A stretch of 17,628 bases of DNA. Origin: Deferribacteres bacterium. Lineage in GTDB: Bacteria > Thermosulfidibacterota > Thermosulfidibacteria > Thermosulfidibacterales > Thermosulfidibacteraceae. A program made the translations under genes and the position numbers. The stretch spans positions 1 through 17,628 of the forward strand of contig JAADEW010000096.1 in assembly GCA_013153205.1 (NCBI GenBank), read 5' to 3'. This document shows, piece by piece, positions 15,850-17,628 of the stretch. How positions within the stretch are numbered: position 1 is the first letter of the stretch; each line of letters opens with the position of its first letter. The notes under the pieces were generated by a model that was not told where the DNA came from, did not search any database, and worked only from the letters and a program-made list of their open reading frames with translations.

Positions 15850-15871
15850 GAGAGCAATCTCTCGATTTTTT
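15850..15871 (+). terminator. Intrinsic terminator downstream of tRNA-Gln
   Basis: GAGAG-CAAT-CTCTC forms a 5-bp stem with a 4-nt loop, extended by a possible T-G and T-A pair at its base, and is followed by a run of six T (15866-15871). It lies 16 nt after the CCA end of the tRNA and before the promoter of the next gene. The stem is short, so termination may be partial. Confidence 0.65.
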
Positions 15872-15897
15872 ACCCCTCACAAAACCACCCATAAATG

Positions 15898-15926
15898 TTG
15901 AAACGCTACTTACCGCCTGTTAAAAT
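15898..15926 (+). promoter_or_regulatory. Sigma-70-type promoter of the secreted-protein gene
   Basis: TTGAAA (15898-15903) and TAAAAT (15921-15926), five of six consensus bases each, with a 17-nt spacer. Transcription would start near 15933, leaving a leader of only about 24 nt that contains the strong AGGGAGGGGGAG ribosome site. The gene therefore appears to be monocistronic and not read through from the tRNA. Confidence 0.78.
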
Positions 15927-15956
15927 CAAGGAAACAAATCTCATAGGGAGGGGGAG

Positions 15957-16754
15957 ATGAAACTATTTAAAGCATCGGTTTTTACAATTGTCGTTTTAAT
16001 CCTGTGCCAGACCGGGTATTCAGCCGAAAAGACCATTCTGACCATCAAAGGGATAGGCACCGTAAAAGCTGACCCTGAAAACCGCTTACTGATATTCACC
16101 GCCGCCAATCCCGGTGTGGTGCCCATGGAATTTTCCGTGTGCTGGAACGAGCTGAACTGGAACGAGCAGAAAGGGTGGTTTGAAGGCTCCCAAAAGTGCA
16201 TTCAAAGCGAAGTGGGAGGATGGCAGAAGCCTCAATTCACGGCTGAAAGCAAAAAGATTCCGCTTCCCCATTACAGAACCGTTACCATCACCATAGGCAG
16301 ATACTCAAACATAGCAAGAGCCGTGTGCAGAGAAAATGACGGTCAGATAGGCTGTCTAACAATCTACAAATCAGGATTCACTGTTCTCAACTGCAAAGAC
16401 GCCAACCCTTCTGCGCCCCTCACTCCCATGACATATTCCGGAAATCTTGCGCCGCCTTCTACCACGGTGAGTGTAAATCCAATTTACCAAATAACCATTA
16501 ATCCTTCCATGACCGTAGCCCCTGAGGATACGGGGAAGAGAGCCACCCTTTACATGTATGTAGTCCAGAAAAACGGAGCCGCGAAACTCTTTTCCAGCCA
16601 ACCAATAATCCTTGGAAACGAGGTAGAGTTTAACTTTGGTCTAAAGTGCATACCCACGGGGATGCTCAGCTTTCCCATAACGGTATACGTGGGATATAGG
16701 CTATCCGACGGCACCATAAGATACAACGGCTACACCATAACCCTCACCCAATAA
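15957..16754 (+). CDS. Secreted cysteine-containing protein of unknown function
   Basis: A 265-residue protein that I do not recognise. It begins with a typical signal peptide (basic MKLFK, hydrophobic core, likely cleavage after GYSA near residue 23), with no lipobox, so it is probably periplasmic or exported. The mature chain has six cysteines (62, 81, 124, 133, 146, 231), an even number consistent with three disulfides. It looks two-part: an N-terminal beta-rich region with tryptophans (CWNELNWNEQKGWF), a Pro/Ser/Thr-rich linker at about 148-172, and a C-terminal half of alternating strands with YVGYRLSDGTIRYNGYTITL, a pattern that resembles immunoglobulin-like surface modules. Preceded by a strong ribosome site and its own promoter. 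It ends 5 nt before the convergent chemoreceptor gene. Confidence 0.8.
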   Translation: MKLFKASVFTIVVLILCQTGYSAEKTILTIKGIGTVKADPENRLLIFTAANPGVVPMEFSVCWNELNWNEQKGWFEGSQKCIQSEVGGWQKPQFTAESKKIPLPHYRTVTITIGRYSNIARAVCRENDGQIGCLTIYKSGFTVLNCKDANPSAPLTPMTYSGNLAPPSTTVSVNPIYQITINPSMTVAPEDTGKRATLYMYVVQKNGAAKLFSSQPIILGNEVEFNFGLKCIPTGMLSFPITVYVGYRLSDGTIRYNGYTITLTQ

Positions 16755-16759
16755 CGGCT

Positions 16760-17628
16760 TTAATCCTCCATATTTATGCCAACACGCAAATTGCCCCAGA
16801 CCTTCCCGTTGACCTCAATGGGAAGGTCTGCCTCTAAAAGAATTTCGCCCGTATCCCTGAAATAGACCTGCAGAAGGAGTGGCTCTTTATTTTTGGCGGC
16901 TTTCAGGCCCACAGGGTCGTTGTAGATTCTCTGCCCCCTGCTGTATTTAACATCCTCCTCGTAATTGCCCGTAAGAGGCCTATCAAACTGCGCGTGATGA
17001 GCGGGACAATAGCCGTTGTCGTCAACAGGAACGCAGTAAACCAGACGGGGATGCATCTGCAGATACCTGTCTATTATCGGTCTTATGTGTTTTCTGAAGA
17101 AGTCCGTGAACCTCGTTTCGTATTTTTTGGGATTGGTGTTGGGTATTTCCCTGTAGTTTCTGTCCCACAAATCGGCTTCAGTTATTATCCCCTCTTCAAG
17201 AGCGACCTTTATGGTTTCCTCTATCTCCTTTTTGGCTTTTCTCGCTATATCTATAATCTCCTCCAGCTCGTGTCCGGTTCTAAACTTTTTCAAAACATTG
17301 TTGGTCACCCTCAAAAGGTGGCCCAAATCCACCGCTTTGTCTTCAACGCTGTGAATGGAGTCAGCAACGAGGCTGAAAGACTGGGCTATGGAATCTATCA
17401 TTTGAGAAATCTCCTCGGAACTTGCCGCCTGCTCTTCCACAGCGCTTCCCACAGAAGCCACCATGTCTTTCGCCTCGCCCACCTTGCCCTTTAAAAGATT
17501 CATATCCTCAAGAAGGGTGCTCACATGCTTGTCCGAGTCCTCTATCTTCGTGCTTATGGTCTTGCTGTCCTCAAGAAGCTTTTTAATCCACTTGGCTATC
17601 TCGGTAACGGTTTCGTTTATCTCCTTAG
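16760..17628 (-). CDS. Methyl-accepting chemotaxis-type protein, C-terminal part (cut by window edge)
   Basis: The frame stays open from the stop to the right edge (at least 288 residues), so the GTG at 17524 is not the true start. The visible part begins with a long coiled coil. VGSAVEEQAASSEEISQMID (about 17452-17393) matches the descending helix of chemoreceptor signalling domains, near a typical methylation region. After about 70 helical residues (LEEIIDIARKAKKEIEETIK) comes a globular domain at 17038-16775, with VPVDDNGYCPAHH, DRPLTGNYEEDV, QRIYNDPVGLKAA, LLLQVYFRDTGE and VWGNLRVGI. From memory this is a PAS/Cache-like sensor found at the C-terminus of many bacterial chemoreceptors. So the sensor would sit after the signalling part and in the cytoplasm. 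The receptor tip and any N-terminal domain or membrane segments lie outside the window. Confidence 0.85.
   Translation of the reverse strand, partial: KEINETVTEIAKWIKKLLEDSKTISTKIEDSDKHVSTLLEDMNLLKGKVGEAKDMVASVGSAVEEQAASSEEISQMIDSIAQSFSLVADSIHSVEDKAVDLGHLLRVTNNVLKKFRTGHELEEIIDIARKAKKEIEETIKVALEEGIITEADLWDRNYREIPNTNPKKYETRFTDFFRKHIRPIIDRYLQMHPRLVYCVPVDDNGYCPAHHAQFDRPLTGNYEEDVKYSRGQRIYNDPVGLKAAKNKEPLLLQVYFRDTGEILLEADLPIEVNGKVWGNLRVGINMED
16797..16830. repeat. 11-bp perfect inverted repeat inside the chemoreceptor gene
   Basis: CAGACCTTCCC (16797-16807) and GGGAAGGTCTG (16820-16830) are perfectly complementary with a 12-nt loop. The element is coding for the chemoreceptor on the minus strand and lies 43 nt beyond the stop of the plus-strand secreted-protein gene. 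No T-run follows on either strand, so it is not a standard intrinsic terminator. Confidence 0.7.

Noticed and set aside
15620..15901. Open frame running across the tRNA-Gln gene
   Set aside because: It overlaps a full tRNA cloverleaf, its promoter and its terminator, so coding is very unlikely.
1..17628. CRISPR arrays, insertion sequences, prophage or toxin-antitoxin genes
   Set aside because: No spaced direct repeats, transposase or integrase motifs, or small gene pairs of that type were seen by reading the sequence and translations.

Overview
The window reads as the chromosome of a bacterium with densely packed genes, many of whose starts and stops overlap or touch. The proteins are rich in Lys and Glu, and a GH57 enzyme and an NADH-dehydrogenase-like complex without its usual NADH module are present. 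Together these suggest a thermophilic, probably anaerobic or microaerophilic lineage (Aquificota, Thermosulfidibacter or Thermodesulfobacteria-like). That placement is inference; no rRNA or other marker here fixes the taxonomy.

Region 1 (1-7711, minus strand) is one long respiratory complex I operon in the order nuoA-B-C-D-H-I-J-K-L-M, with nuoM cut by the left edge. The genes overlap or lie 2-25 nt apart, and most have their Shine-Dalgarno sequence inside or just after the previous gene. NuoC and NuoD are separate. nuoE, nuoF and nuoG are missing from their usual place between nuoD and nuoH, so what is encoded is the membrane proton-pumping arm plus the quinone-reducing connecting module. 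The electron donor may be ferredoxin or another partner rather than NADH, unless EFG lies elsewhere.

Region 2 (7712-9425, plus strand) diverges from nuo. It holds a small FMN-binding split-barrel protein of the pyridoxamine-phosphate-oxidase family, a LOG-family phosphoribohydrolase-like protein and an unrecognised small lipoprotein, all coupled by touching or overlapping codons.

Region 3 (9428-15645, minus strand) is a five-gene operon: GH57 1,4-alpha-glucan branching enzyme, methionyl-tRNA formyltransferase (fmt), CcdA-type thiol-disulfide transporter, NAD-dependent DNA ligase (ligA) and an EamA/DMT permease. The first four genes overlap by 1-4 nt. Its end meets the end of region 2 with only 2 nt between the stop codons.

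Region 4 (15646-15956) holds a tRNA-Gln(UUG) gene with a near-consensus promoter and an intrinsic terminator, followed by a second near-consensus promoter. Region 5 (15957-16754, plus strand) is a secreted six-cysteine protein of unknown function. Region 6 (16760-right edge, minus strand) is the C-terminal part of a chemoreceptor whose signalling helix is followed by a C-terminal ligand-sensing-type domain; its N-terminus lies outside the window.

I found no CRISPR array, insertion sequence, prophage or toxin-antitoxin system. I do not see convincing evidence for a new multi-gene system; the least explained genes are the secreted six-cysteine protein and the small lipoprotein.
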